Translations under genes and position numbers: made by a program
The notes under the pieces: generated by a model
Told to the model about the DNA's origin: nothing
Databases searched by the model: none
The model's input: the letters and a program-made list of their open reading frames with translations, nothing else
Shown: positions 12,671 to 20,457 of the stretch, one piece after another
Layout: each line of letters opens with the position of its first letter
Position numbering within the stretch: position 1 is the stretch's first letter
Assembly (NCBI GenBank): GCA_021781495.1
Contig: JAJXWS010000033.1
Coordinates: forward strand, 1 to 35,218
Reading direction: 5' to 3'
DNA length: 35,218 nt
Origin: Acidobacteriota bacterium
GTDB lineage: Bacteria > Acidobacteriota > Terriglobia > Terriglobales > Acidobacteriaceae

Positions 12671-12753
12671 GATGGCACCCGGCAAAAGGCGAAGAGATGG
12701 AAAATCCGAACGCGTAATTTTTCGCACGATTTTCTGTGGAAAACAAAATTTTC

Positions 12754-12785
12754 AGGGGGGGGTGGGGTACCCCCCCTTGTCTTTT
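12754..12785 (+). terminator. G-run/C-run hairpin, probable terminator
   Basis: A run of eight G, then TGGGGTA, then a run of seven C, can form a 7-bp all-GC stem; TTGTCTTTT follows. It lies about 85 bases after the stop of the acyltransferase gene. A-rich sequence (AAAACAAAATTTTCA) precedes it. Extreme G/C homopolymer arms are unusual for an ordinary terminator. Confidence 0.6.
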
Positions 12786-12960
12786 GCTCCCGGCGATACG
12801 CGGGCCACTGTGCAGGTGTGGCCGCGCGATTCGGCATACTTCAAGGTTAGCGAAATGGCCGGAAATACTTCGCACAACGCGTTGCAGGAATTTTCGACTT
12901 GTTTTCAATGGGTTACGGGAGAGCTGGGGGCCTCGGGGTGTTGACAGGGTGGCGCGGGGA

Positions 12961-13213
12961 TGGGGTTTGTGGTTTCCCACCCATGACGCAAAAGACGCGG
13001 CATGGATGGGGCACCCGGCATCCGAGTCTGATTCCTGCTTTCCCAGGCACCCGGCACACTACTCCCAGATCTCAGATGCGAGACCTGGGGCACCCGGCGA
13101 GCCCACCCTTTCCGCAGAGAGCGCGGAAAAGGGTGGGGCAACCCGCTGCGGAGTGTGTGAACAGCAACCGCAGATCTTTCGGCTCGCTGCGCTCGCTCAA
13201 GAGGACAGGGGTT
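12961..13213. repeat. Composite palindromic repeat unit, copy A
   Basis: About 250 bases built of imperfect palindromes. 12976-13011 has CCCACCCATG against CATGGATGGGG. 13064-13089 has CCCAGATCTC, 6-base loop, GAGACCTGGG. 13102-13138 has CCCACCCTTT-CCGC against GCGG-AAAAGGGTGGGG. 13171-13209 is a CTTTCGGCTCG...CTCAAGAGGACAGG module. The first two end in GGCACCCGG. The unit recurs as copy B at a period of 305 bases. Open frames crossing the region give only repetitive peptide text, so it is non-coding. Confidence 0.85.
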
Positions 13214-13265
13214 GGGTGGGTTTGTCTGGCGGAGGGGTTGGTTGCCGGGGCTGGGTTACTCGGGG

Positions 13266-13531
13266 TGGGGTTTGTGGTTTCCCACCCATGCCGCCCGCGT
13301 CGCGGACGCCATGGATGGGGCACCCGGCATCCGAGTCTGATTCCTGCTTTCCCAGGCACCCGGCACACTACTCCCAGGTCTCAGAAGCGAGACCTGGGGC
13401 ACCCGGCACCCTGCGAGCCCACCCTTTCCGCAGAGAGCGCGGAAAAGGGTGGGGCAACCCGCTGCGGAGTGTGTGAACAGCAACCGCGGATCCTTCGACT
13501 CCCTTGGGTCGCTCAGGATGACAGGGGGTGG
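13266..13531. repeat. Composite palindromic repeat unit, copy B
   Basis: Same module order as copy A: 13281-13320 (CCCACCCATG...ATGGATGGGG), 13373-13398 (CCCAGGTCTC, loop AGAAGC, GAGACCTGGG, a perfect 10-bp stem), 13418-13454 (CCCACCCTTTCCGC...GCGGAAAAGGGTGGGG) and 13488-13523 (GGATCCTTCGACTCCC...GCTCAGGATGACAGG). Differences from copy A fall mainly in loops, the middle of the first module, and the last module. Confidence 0.85.
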
Positions 13532-13557
13532 GATGGGAAGCCCGGAGTTTGTTCTCT

Positions 13558-13687
13558 CCCAGGTCTCAGAAGCGAGACCTGGGGCACCCGGCGGACGCCA
13601 TGGATGGGGCACCCGGCATCCGAGTCTGATTCCTGCTTTCCCAGGTCTCAGAAGCGAGACCTGGGGCACCCGGCACCCGGCACCCGG
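13558..13687. repeat. Partial repeat unit, copy C, with a 7-base tandem tail
   Basis: Two further copies of the CCCAGGTCTC/GAGACCTGGG palindrome (13558-13583 and 13640-13665) flank the right half of the first module (CCATGGATGGGGCACCCGG at about 13597-13615). The segment ends with CACCCGG repeated three times in a row (13667-13687), just before the 3' end of the ABC exporter gene. Confidence 0.8.
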
Positions 13688-13705
13688 CGCTGGGCCTGAG
13701 ACTCA

Positions 13706-15730
13706 CTAGATTGCCGGGGCGATGGAGGGTTCGGCGGTGGGGGGCGCGGGGAGTTCCTGGTCCTTGTACTGGAGCTGGTAGAGCTTCCAGTAGAGGCCGC
13801 GCTGGGCGAGGAGTTCCTGGTGGGAGCCCATCTCGCGGAGCTGGCCCTTGTGCATGACGAGGATGACGTCAGCGCGCTGGACGGTGGAGAGGCGGTGGGC
13901 GATGAGGACGCTGGTGCGGCCTTCGACCATGCGCTCCAGGGCGGAGCGGATGCGCAGCTCGGTGTCGGTATCGACGCTGGAGGTGGCCTCGTCGAGGATG
14001 AGGATGCGGGGGTTGTAGGCGAGGGCGCGGGCGAAGTTGACGAGCTGCTTCTGGCCGGTGGAGAGGGAGCTGCCGCGCTCGCGGACGGGCTCGTCGAAGC
14101 CGCCGGGCAGGCTCTCAATGAAGTCGAGGACGTTGACGTCGCGGGCGGCGCGGCGGAGGGCTTCTTCGGTGATCTCTTCGTTGCCGAGGCGGATGTTCTC
14201 TGCCAGCGTGCCGGTGAAGAGGAAGGGGTCCTGGAGGACGACGGCGAAGTGGCGGCGCAGCTCGGTCAGGTCCTGCTGGCGGAGGTCGACGCCATCGACG
14301 AGGATCTGGCCGGCGGTGACGTCGTAGAAGCGCATCATGAGGCTGGTGAGGGTGGTTTTGCCGGCGCCGGTGTGGCCGACGATGGCGACGGTCTGGCCGG
14401 GCTCGATGGTGAAGGAGACATCCTTGAGGATCCACTCGATGCCGGGGATGGCAGCGAGCCGCTCCGCGGTTTTCAGTTTTGGATCAGCGCCGTCAGCACA
14501 CGCAGCATGGATGGCGGCCTGCTGCTCGGGGGTGAGCTTCTGGTAGGTGAACCAGACGTGGCGGAACTCGATGCGGTTGGAGGCGTCGCCGGGGACGGGG
14601 GTGGCGGGGCTGACGATCTCCGGTGCGGTGTCCAGCAGCTTGAAGATGCGCTCGCAGGCCGCCATGGCCGCCTGGAGGATGTTGTATTTGTCGCTGAGGT
14701 CCTGGATGGGCCGCCAGAAGCGCTGGGAGTACATGTTGAACATGGCCAGCACGCCGATGGTGACGGAGCCGGAGATGACGCCGAAGCCGCCGCGCCAGAT
14801 GACGAGCGCGATGGCGATGGCAGAGAGCAGCTCGACGGCGGGGTAGTAGAGCGCGTAGGCAAAGATGGTGTCTTTGAACGCGATCATGTGCAGGCGGTTG
14901 ACGGCTTCGAAGTCGCGGTAGGCGCGCTGCTCGCGGTTGAAGAGCTGGACGACGCTCATGCCGCTGACGTGCTCCTGGGTGAAGCTGTTGATGCGGGCGA
15001 TGGCGGCGCGGACGCGGCGGTAGCTTTCGCGGACGTGGTTGCGGAAGAGGCGCGTGACGATGAGGATGAGCGGCAGGACGGCGAAGGCCAGCAGGGCCAG
15101 CCACCAGTTGATGCTGAGCATGACGACGGCCATGATGGTGAGGGTGAAGAAGTCGTCGACGATGGCGAGAATGCCGCCGGTGAACATGTCGTTGATGGCG
15201 TCCACGTCGGAGGTGATGCGGGTGACGAGGCGGCCGACGGCGTGCTGGTCAAAGAAGCCGATGTGCATGCGCTGCATGTGGCGGAAGATGTCGCGGCGCA
15301 GGTCGAACATGATTTTCTGGCCGGTCCACTGCATCAGGTAGGTCTGCACAAACTCAAAGAAATAGGACGCGCAGAGGGTGACGACGTAAATGCCAGCCAG
15401 CGCGGTGACGCCGTGCATGGGGTCAGTGGGCAGGCGGCGGGTGAGCCATGTGGTAGCCGGGCCGGGCTTGCCGATCAGGTAGCGGTCGAGGGCCACCTTG
15501 ACGAGGTAGGGGCCGGCAACGTCACTGAGGGATTTGAGCGAGACGGAGACGGCGGAGATGAGCGCCTGCCACCAGTAGGGGCGCAGATAGGCGCCGAGAC
15601 GCCGGATGAGGCGCGAGTCGTAAACCTTGCCGACAGAGTCGTCGTCGCTTTTGCGCGCGGCGGGCTTGGGGGGCTCCGGCTTGCGGCTGGCGACTTGGCT
15701 CGGGTTGGAGTTTTGCGCTTCTTCCGGCAT
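13706..15730 (-). CDS. ABC exporter, fused transmembrane and ATPase domains (MsbA/MdlB-like)
   Basis: A 674-residue half-transporter that should work as a homodimer or with a partner, exporting lipids, peptides or drugs. Residues 1-40 are a charged Pro/Lys-rich cytoplasmic tail. A six-helix type I exporter membrane domain spans about 50-350. The ATPase follows: Walker A GHTGAGKTT at about 451-459, signature LSTGQKQL at about 555, Walker B ILILDEATSSVD at about 577, and AHRLST switch histidine. A roughly 35-residue insert (KLTPEQQAAIHAACADGADP and onward) sits between the first ATPase strand and Walker A. The ATG at 15730 begins MPEEAQNSNP; no Shine-Dalgarno is seen, and a TACAAT hexamer lies 24 bases upstream. 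The substrate cannot be told. Confidence 0.92.
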   Translation of the reverse strand: MPEEAQNSNPSQVASRKPEPPKPAARKSDDDSVGKVYDSRLIRRLGAYLRPYWWQALISAVSVSLKSLSDVAGPYLVKVALDRYLIGKPGPATTWLTRRLPTDPMHGVTALAGIYVVTLCASYFFEFVQTYLMQWTGQKIMFDLRRDIFRHMQRMHIGFFDQHAVGRLVTRITSDVDAINDMFTGGILAIVDDFFTLTIMAVVMLSINWWLALLAFAVLPLILIVTRLFRNHVRESYRRVRAAIARINSFTQEHVSGMSVVQLFNREQRAYRDFEAVNRLHMIAFKDTIFAYALYYPAVELLSAIAIALVIWRGGFGVISGSVTIGVLAMFNMYSQRFWRPIQDLSDKYNILQAAMAACERIFKLLDTAPEIVSPATPVPGDASNRIEFRHVWFTYQKLTPEQQAAIHAACADGADPKLKTAERLAAIPGIEWILKDVSFTIEPGQTVAIVGHTGAGKTTLTSLMMRFYDVTAGQILVDGVDLRQQDLTELRRHFAVVLQDPFLFTGTLAENIRLGNEEITEEALRRAARDVNVLDFIESLPGGFDEPVRERGSSLSTGQKQLVNFARALAYNPRILILDEATSSVDTDTELRIRSALERMVEGRTSVLIAHRLSTVQRADVILVMHKGQLREMGSHQELLAQRGLYWKLYQLQYKDQELPAPPTAEPSIAPAI

Positions 15731-15971
15731 GGGTTGGGGATGACTCTCAAGTCTATTGTACGGGCAGGGCAGGCACCCACTTTGGATGCGGCCGCGAGCG
15801 CAAGGGCTCAGGAGAATGCGCGTTCGCGGGTTGCGCTGCCGCCGGGGATGGGCAAAAGTTTTGAGAAATCGGCGAGGGCGGGCCAGCCTGACGGCGCAAT
15901 CTTCCATCTAATCCGTGTGTGCGGTGGTCACCCGCCGGTGATCCGACTCAAACAGACAAGGATGGAAAAGG

Positions 15972-17024
15972 ATGAAACGAGCAGTGATTGCGTCACTGGT
16001 AATGCTGAGCTTCGGGGCGTTGGCGGCCCGGGCGGATTTTGTGATTCTGCGGGACGGCAAGAGCTACTCCGGCAACTACACGGGCGCGCCGAATGGCACG
16101 CTGCGGTTCAAGGACGCGGCGGGGATTGAGTATACGTTCCCGGTGAACGACGTGCAGTCGCTGGTGTTCTCGAACCTGGAGGACCACATCTCGCTGCGGG
16201 GCGGGCAGTCGTATTCGGGACACCTGCTGGGGGCGACGCGGGTGTCGTTCCAGGGCGCGAACGGCATCTCCTACGTGTTTCCGCTGACGGATGTTTCGTC
16301 GCTGGTGTTTACGGGCGCGGCGCAGGCGGGGATGCAGCAGCAGCCGGGCTATCCCATGAACAACGGGGCCATGAACAGCGGGCCCGGAAATCCCGGCATG
16401 GCGCAGGGCAACAACTACGGCGGCCCGGCTGCGGCGCAGTCGAACTACGGGCGGGTGCCGTCGCGGTTTGCCGTAGGGCAGGGGAGCAGCGGCTCGATGA
16501 CGCCGTCGCTGGTGATTCCGTCGGGAACGCAGATCACGGTGCGCACGGATACGACGATTGACAGCACGAAGGACACGCTGGGCCATCTGTATTCGGCGCG
16601 GATTCAGCAGGACGTGATGGACAGCACGGGCGCGGTGGGGATTCCGGCGGGGACCGCGGCGCAACTGCAGGTGGTGGACCTGAACAAGGGAACCAGCGCG
16701 ACGGCGAAGAACCTGGCGCTGGATCTGTATTCGGTGAACCTGAACGGGCGGGACTACCGGGTGGATACGTCGTCGGTGGCGGAGAACGGCGGCGCCGGGT
16801 TTGGCATGAATCGCCGGACGGCCGAGTACACGGGCGGCGGCGCGGGCCTGGGTGCGCTGATGGGTGCGGTCTTTGGCGGCGGGCGCGGCGCGGGCATTGG
16901 CACGCTGGCCGGCGGCGCGCTGGGCGCGGTGACACAGTACGTGACGCGCGGCAAGCAGGTGACGGTGCCGGCGGAGTCGACGCTGACGTTCCAGGTGCAG
17001 CAGACGCTGGTGATGCATCCCTGA
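15972..17024 (+). CDS. Secreted protein with duplicated N-terminal domain and glycine-zipper C-terminus, function unknown
   Basis: A 350-residue protein. Residues 1-21 are a Sec signal peptide (MKRAVIASLVMLSFGALAARA). Residues 22-70 and 72-114 are two copies of one small beta domain (FVILRDGKSYSGNY...YTFPVNDVQSLVFS and ISLRGGQSYSGHL...YVFPLTDVSSLVFT). A Gly/Pro/Asn/Gln linker covers about 115-170. The C-terminal part carries LVIPSGTQITVRTDTTIDS and VGIPAGTAAQLQVVDL, then a glycine zipper (GGGAGLGALMGAVFGGGRGAGIG...GGALGAV) that probably inserts in a membrane. It diverges from the ABC exporter, with about 240 bases between them. It is likely periplasmic or outer-membrane associated. No specific function is recognised. 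Confidence 0.8.
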   Translation: MKRAVIASLVMLSFGALAARADFVILRDGKSYSGNYTGAPNGTLRFKDAAGIEYTFPVNDVQSLVFSNLEDHISLRGGQSYSGHLLGATRVSFQGANGISYVFPLTDVSSLVFTGAAQAGMQQQPGYPMNNGAMNSGPGNPGMAQGNNYGGPAAAQSNYGRVPSRFAVGQGSSGSMTPSLVIPSGTQITVRTDTTIDSTKDTLGHLYSARIQQDVMDSTGAVGIPAGTAAQLQVVDLNKGTSATAKNLALDLYSVNLNGRDYRVDTSSVAENGGAGFGMNRRTAEYTGGGAGLGALMGAVFGGGRGAGIGTLAGGALGAVTQYVTRGKQVTVPAESTLTFQVQQTLVMHP

Positions 17025-17263
17025 AGCAGAGACGGGGACCGAAAGGCAGCGGCGCGGCGTGGGGCAACCCTGCGCCGCGCTGGCGTTTCAGGCTCGTGAA
17101 TGGCTCGATGTTGACCCGCAGATGCGCGGGCTGGCCTGAGGGCAAGCGGAAGGCCGGTCTGGTGCAGGCCGGTCTGGATGGCGTGGTGTGTTTTCCTAGC
17201 GTGGTTGCAGGTGGCGTCGAGCGCGCTTTTTGTCGTGTGGCGCGGGGCGGGCATGACCCAGAG

Positions 17264-17278
17264 GGGATGCTCTAGACT
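17264..17278 (+). promoter_or_regulatory. 15-base element with TAGACT placed for a leaderless P450 transcript
   Basis: GGGATGCTCTAGACT is identical to the element before holB. TAGACT (17273-17278) ends 6 bases before the GTG start. No clear -35 and no Shine-Dalgarno are visible. Confidence 0.6.
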
Positions 17279-17284
17279 GCCAGT

Positions 17285-18724
17285 GTGGGTACGTCGAATC
17301 CAACGGGAAACGAGCAGGCCGGGAAGGAAGAGTTGGCGATTGTGCAGCGCGGGCGCTATGCATATCCGCCCGGCCTGCGCATGAACCTGCCGTTCTACCT
17401 GTTCCATAAGTTCTTCAAGCCGGCCAATCCGATTCTGCTGTTTGAGCACCTGCGGCGCTATGAGCGGGCTGCGCATTACCGTATCTTCTGGCGAGATGTG
17501 GTGCTCTTCCATGACCCGGCGGATATTCGCGAAGTGCTGATCGACAAGGCGGCCAGCTTTGGCAAGGACCGCACGCAGAAGCGGATGAAGATCCTGCTGG
17601 GCGAGGGCCTGATTACGGCAGACGGCGAGACGCATAAACGCGGACGCCGCATTGCCGCGCCTGCCTTTCATCGGCAGCGCATCCAGCGGTATGCCGACCA
17701 GATTGTGGAGATGGCCGAGGGCGTGAGCGCGGAGTGGAAGCCCGGCGATGCCTTTGACGCGTCTGCGGAGATGATGCGGCTGGCGCTGCAGGTGACGGCA
17801 CGCACGCTGTTTGACACAGCGGTGACGCCGGAGATTCACGTAATCAACGACCAGGTGAACGCGATCATGGACCTGTACAACTACCTGGTTGCGCTTCCGC
17901 GTGCGGAGCTGCTGCTGAACACGCCGCTGCCGGGGATGCGGCGTTTTCGGCGGGCGAAGGCGAAGCTGGATGCGGTGGTGAACGGGATGATCGAAGCGCG
18001 GCGCGCGGAGGCGGAGGCCACGCCGGGCGGGCTGGAGGAGCGAGGAGATCTGCTGTCGATGCTGCTGGCGGCCAAGGACGATGAGGCGGGCGGCGATGGG
18101 CTTCATCTGACGTCGAAGGAGTTGCGCGACCAGGTGCTGACGCTGTTTCTGGCGGGATATGAGACGGTGGCCAACGCGCTGGCGTGGACATGGCTGCTGC
18201 TGGGCCAGAATCCCGACGCGGAGGCGCGGCTGCATGCGGAGCTGGACGCGGTGCTGGGCGGGCGGCTGCCGACGCTGGCGGATATTCCGCGGCTGGAGTA
18301 CACGGCGATGGTGCTGTCGGAGTCGATGCGGCTGTATCCGCCGGCGTGGGCGATGGGGCGCGAGGCGCTGGAGGATGTGCAGATTGGGCCATACCGGCTG
18401 GAGAAGGGCACGATGGTGTTCTTCAGCCAATACATTGTGCAGCGGGATCCGCGTTGGTATCCGCAGCCGGAACGGTTCCGGCCGGAGCGGTTTACGGCGG
18501 AGGCCAAGGCGGAGCGGCCACGGTTTGCCTACTTTCCGTTTGGCGGCGGCGGGCGGCAGTGTATTGGCGAGTCGTTTGCCTGGATGGAGGCGACGCTGGC
18601 GCTGGCGACGATTGCGCAGCGGTGGCGGCTGGCACTGGTGCCGGGGCAGAGCTTTGAGCCGCAGCCGAAGATCACGCTGCGGCCGAAGCACGGCATTCGC
18701 GTGGTGGCGATTGCGCGCGGCTAG
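17285..18724 (+). CDS. Cytochrome P450
   Basis: Heme-thiolate monooxygenase of 479 residues. The I-helix oxygen-binding motif is AGYET at 290-294 and the K-helix ExxR is E346-R349 (ESMR). The PERF region is PERFRPERF (396-404), and the heme loop FGGGGRQCIG puts the axial ligand at C426. There is no transmembrane anchor, so it is a soluble, class I-like enzyme needing separate redox partners. A ferredoxin-like gene exists at 31986, but nothing ties it to this P450. The GTG at 17285 is supported by the preceding promoter-like element. The overall style (long B-C region, AGYET, FPFGGGGRQCIG) resembles CYP102/CYP110-type fatty-acid or terpenoid hydroxylases; substrate unknown. Confidence 0.94.
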   Translation: MGTSNPTGNEQAGKEELAIVQRGRYAYPPGLRMNLPFYLFHKFFKPANPILLFEHLRRYERAAHYRIFWRDVVLFHDPADIREVLIDKAASFGKDRTQKRMKILLGEGLITADGETHKRGRRIAAPAFHRQRIQRYADQIVEMAEGVSAEWKPGDAFDASAEMMRLALQVTARTLFDTAVTPEIHVINDQVNAIMDLYNYLVALPRAELLLNTPLPGMRRFRRAKAKLDAVVNGMIEARRAEAEATPGGLEERGDLLSMLLAAKDDEAGGDGLHLTSKELRDQVLTLFLAGYETVANALAWTWLLLGQNPDAEARLHAELDAVLGGRLPTLADIPRLEYTAMVLSESMRLYPPAWAMGREALEDVQIGPYRLEKGTMVFFSQYIVQRDPRWYPQPERFRPERFTAEAKAERPRFAYFPFGGGGRQCIGESFAWMEATLALATIAQRWRLALVPGQSFEPQPKITLRPKHGIRVVAIARG

Positions 18725-18745
18725 CTGCGGGCTGCACGGCGGGCC

Positions 18746-18760
18746 GGGATGCTCTAGACT
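18746..18760 (+). promoter_or_regulatory. 15-base element with TAGACT placed for a leaderless holB transcript
   Basis: GGGATGCTCTAGACT is identical to the element before the P450 gene, 1482 bases upstream. TAGACT (18755-18760) ends 6 bases before the GTG of holB. It begins 21 bases after the P450 stop. Confidence 0.6.
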
Positions 18761-18766
18761 CGAAAC

Positions 18767-19867
18767 GTGGGCTTTCAGGAGTTTCTGGGCAATGCGGCGA
18801 CGGTAACGCGGCTGCGCGAGAGCGTGCGGGCGGACCGGTTTCCGCAGGCGATGATTCTGGCGGGGCCGAAGGGCGCGGGCAAGTACACGCTGGCGCTGAT
18901 GCTGGCGCGCGCGGTGAACTGCCTGGAGCCGACGGAGAGCGACGGGCTGCCGGACTACTGCGGCCGCTGCCGGAACTGCGAGCGCATTGGCGAGGCCGCC
19001 AGCCTGGAAGACCGCGTGGCCGAGGCCGTGGCGGCGCGCGAGGATATGCGCGAGGCGGACAAGCGCGACACGCGCATCCTGATCCAGACGCATCCGGATG
19101 TGCTGATTGTGCCGCCGGACCCGCCGCAGCTGATGATCAAGATGGGGCAGGTGCGGCAGGTGATCCATGCGGCCTACTACCGGCCTCCGGCGGAGGCGCG
19201 GCGCTCGTTCACGATCTTTACGTCGTCTGCGTTTATGAAGGAGGCGGCCAACAGCCTGCTGAAGGTGCTGGAGGAGCCGCCGGAGCACACATCGCTGATT
19301 CTGCTGGCGGAGAATCCGCAGGAGCTGCTGCCGACGATTCGCTCGCGGGCGATTCTGCACCGGCTGGGGGCTCTGCCCGCGGCGGAGCTGGAGACGCTGC
19401 TGGCAAAGCGGCGTCCGGAGCTGCGGCCGCAGGAGCGGGCGCTGGTGGCCAGGCTGGCGGAGGGGGCCGTGGGCCGCGCGCTGGGCCTGGACCTGGGCGC
19501 CTACGTGACGAGCCGGCAGGACGCGCTGGTGATTCTGAAGACGGCGCTGCGCGAGCCGGACTACTCGCAACTGTTCCGCGCGACGGAGACGTATCGCGCC
19601 GGGGCGGACGGGCAGGAGAAGACGGTGCACCTGCTGCGCGCACTGGGCAGCCTGGTGGAGGACCTGCTGCTGATGGTGGCGGGGACTCCGCAGCTGGTGC
19701 GCAACGTGGACATGACGGCGGAGCTGGAGCGGCTGGCGCAGGGGCTCACGGTGGACTGGATTGACGGCGCGGCGCGGGCGCTGGCGCAGACCGAGCAGGG
19801 AATGCGGCGCAACCTGCTGCGCTCGCTGTCGCTGGATGCGATGGCGGTGAGCCTGGGCGACCGCTGA
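18767..19867 (+). CDS. holB: DNA polymerase III subunit delta' (clamp loader)
   Basis: Clamp-loader subunit that, with delta and tau/gamma, opens the sliding clamp. The 366 residues begin MGFQEFLGNAATVTRLRESVRADRFPQAMILAGPKGAGKYTLA. The P-loop-like GPKGAGKYT lies at 33-41. Four Cys, C52, C65, C68 and C71 (YCGRCRNC), form the zinc module. IRQVIHAAYYRPPAEARRSF-type and NSLLKVLEEPPEHTSLILLAENPQELLPTIRSRA segments are diagnostic. A charged insert of about 35 residues (SLEDRVAEAVAAREDMREAD) follows the zinc module, making the protein longer than E. coli delta'. In many bacteria holB is next to tmk; here tmk lies about 6 kb away on the other strand. The start GTG follows the leaderless-type element. 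Confidence 0.93.
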   Translation: MGFQEFLGNAATVTRLRESVRADRFPQAMILAGPKGAGKYTLALMLARAVNCLEPTESDGLPDYCGRCRNCERIGEAASLEDRVAEAVAAREDMREADKRDTRILIQTHPDVLIVPPDPPQLMIKMGQVRQVIHAAYYRPPAEARRSFTIFTSSAFMKEAANSLLKVLEEPPEHTSLILLAENPQELLPTIRSRAILHRLGALPAAELETLLAKRRPELRPQERALVARLAEGAVGRALGLDLGAYVTSRQDALVILKTALREPDYSQLFRATETYRAGADGQEKTVHLLRALGSLVEDLLLMVAGTPQLVRNVDMTAELERLAQGLTVDWIDGAARALAQTEQGMRRNLLRSLSLDAMAVSLGDR

Positions 19868-19892
19868 GGCCGGGCCAGCACGGGGAAAGCAA

Positions 19893-19920
19893 CCCCGCTC
19901 TGCGCGGGGGCATCTCTTCC
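19893..19920 (+). terminator. Possible weak terminator after holB
   Basis: CCCCGC (19893-19898) pairs with GCGGGG (19904-19909) around a TCTGC loop; CATCTCTTCC follows. The T-tract is poor. Confidence 0.4.
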
Positions 19921-20145
19921 AATACAATTCAGCACACCCATCGATTGCAGAGAGAACAGGCAACGGGAACAAGAGGCGAGGTGTCTCTGATTCCGGGTGC
20001 GCCTTGGGCTGTCTTCAAACGCCTGCCTGTGGCGGCCGATGCTCTGCCGATGGAGTGCTGGGACGCCTCACTTGCCTGGAAAGAGGTCAGAGCCATTATG
20101 AGCATTCTTCCATCGATACCGGATACGGAGCGGGAGCGGCGACCG

Positions 20146-20442
20146 ATGAACCGGCAGATCAATCCGGGGCAGGGCCGCCGGGCTGCGGCGGATGCGCCGG
20201 TTCGGCTGACGGCGCACGCGGTTGCGGAAGAGGGCAGCCATCACCAGGCGGAGCTGTTCTACCTGCAGAAGCAGATCCAGACGCAGACGCCGATGGTGAT
20301 TGTGCTGAAGGACGGCGAGCGCGTGGAGGGCTGCATTGAGTGGTACGACCGGTGCGCGCTGAAGGTGCGGGGCCGGGACCGGATGCTCATCTACAAATCC
20401 GCGATCAAGTACATGTACAAGTTGATTGAGGGCGGGCAGTAG
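20146..20442 (+). CDS. hfq: Hfq-like RNA chaperone, divergent Sm protein
   Basis: Post-transcriptional regulator that pairs small RNAs with mRNAs as a hexamer ring. With the ATG at 20146 it has 98 residues. A disordered N-terminal tail (1-30) precedes the Sm fold. Sm1 is QTPMVIVLKDGERVEGCIEWYDRCALKV (47-74) and Sm2 is RMLIYKSAIKYMYKL (79-93). The normal Sm2 signature YKHA reads YKSA (83-86), so the conserved His is Ser, and the C-terminal tail is almost absent. GGGAG lies 9 bases upstream. The frame stays open to TTG 19945 and a TACAAT hexamer sits at 19923-19928, so a longer protein (ATG 20098) or a leader of about 200 bases is possible. It converges on the Sua5 gene, with stops 15 bases apart. 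Confidence 0.78.
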   Translation: MNRQINPGQGRRAAADAPVRLTAHAVAEEGSHHQAELFYLQKQIQTQTPMVIVLKDGERVEGCIEWYDRCALKVRGRDRMLIYKSAIKYMYKLIEGGQ

Positions 20443-20457
20443 CGCGCTGCGCGAGGC

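Noticed and set aside
12961..13687. CRISPR array
   Set aside because: Repeats are of unequal length and type, nested and palindromic, with no regular unique spacers and no cas genes in the window.
12899..13699. Open frames across the repeat array on both strands
   Set aside because: They translate the palindromic modules and yield repeated peptide blocks in several frames at once, which real genes would not do.
13820..16129. 769-codon plus-strand frame opposite the ABC exporter
   Set aside because: Antisense shadow; composition of repeated Glu, Asp, Gly and Val reflects the complement of high-GC codons.
16754..19972. 1072-codon minus-strand frame opposite P450 and holB
   Set aside because: Antisense to two certain genes; it is Arg/Gln/His-rich with no domain.
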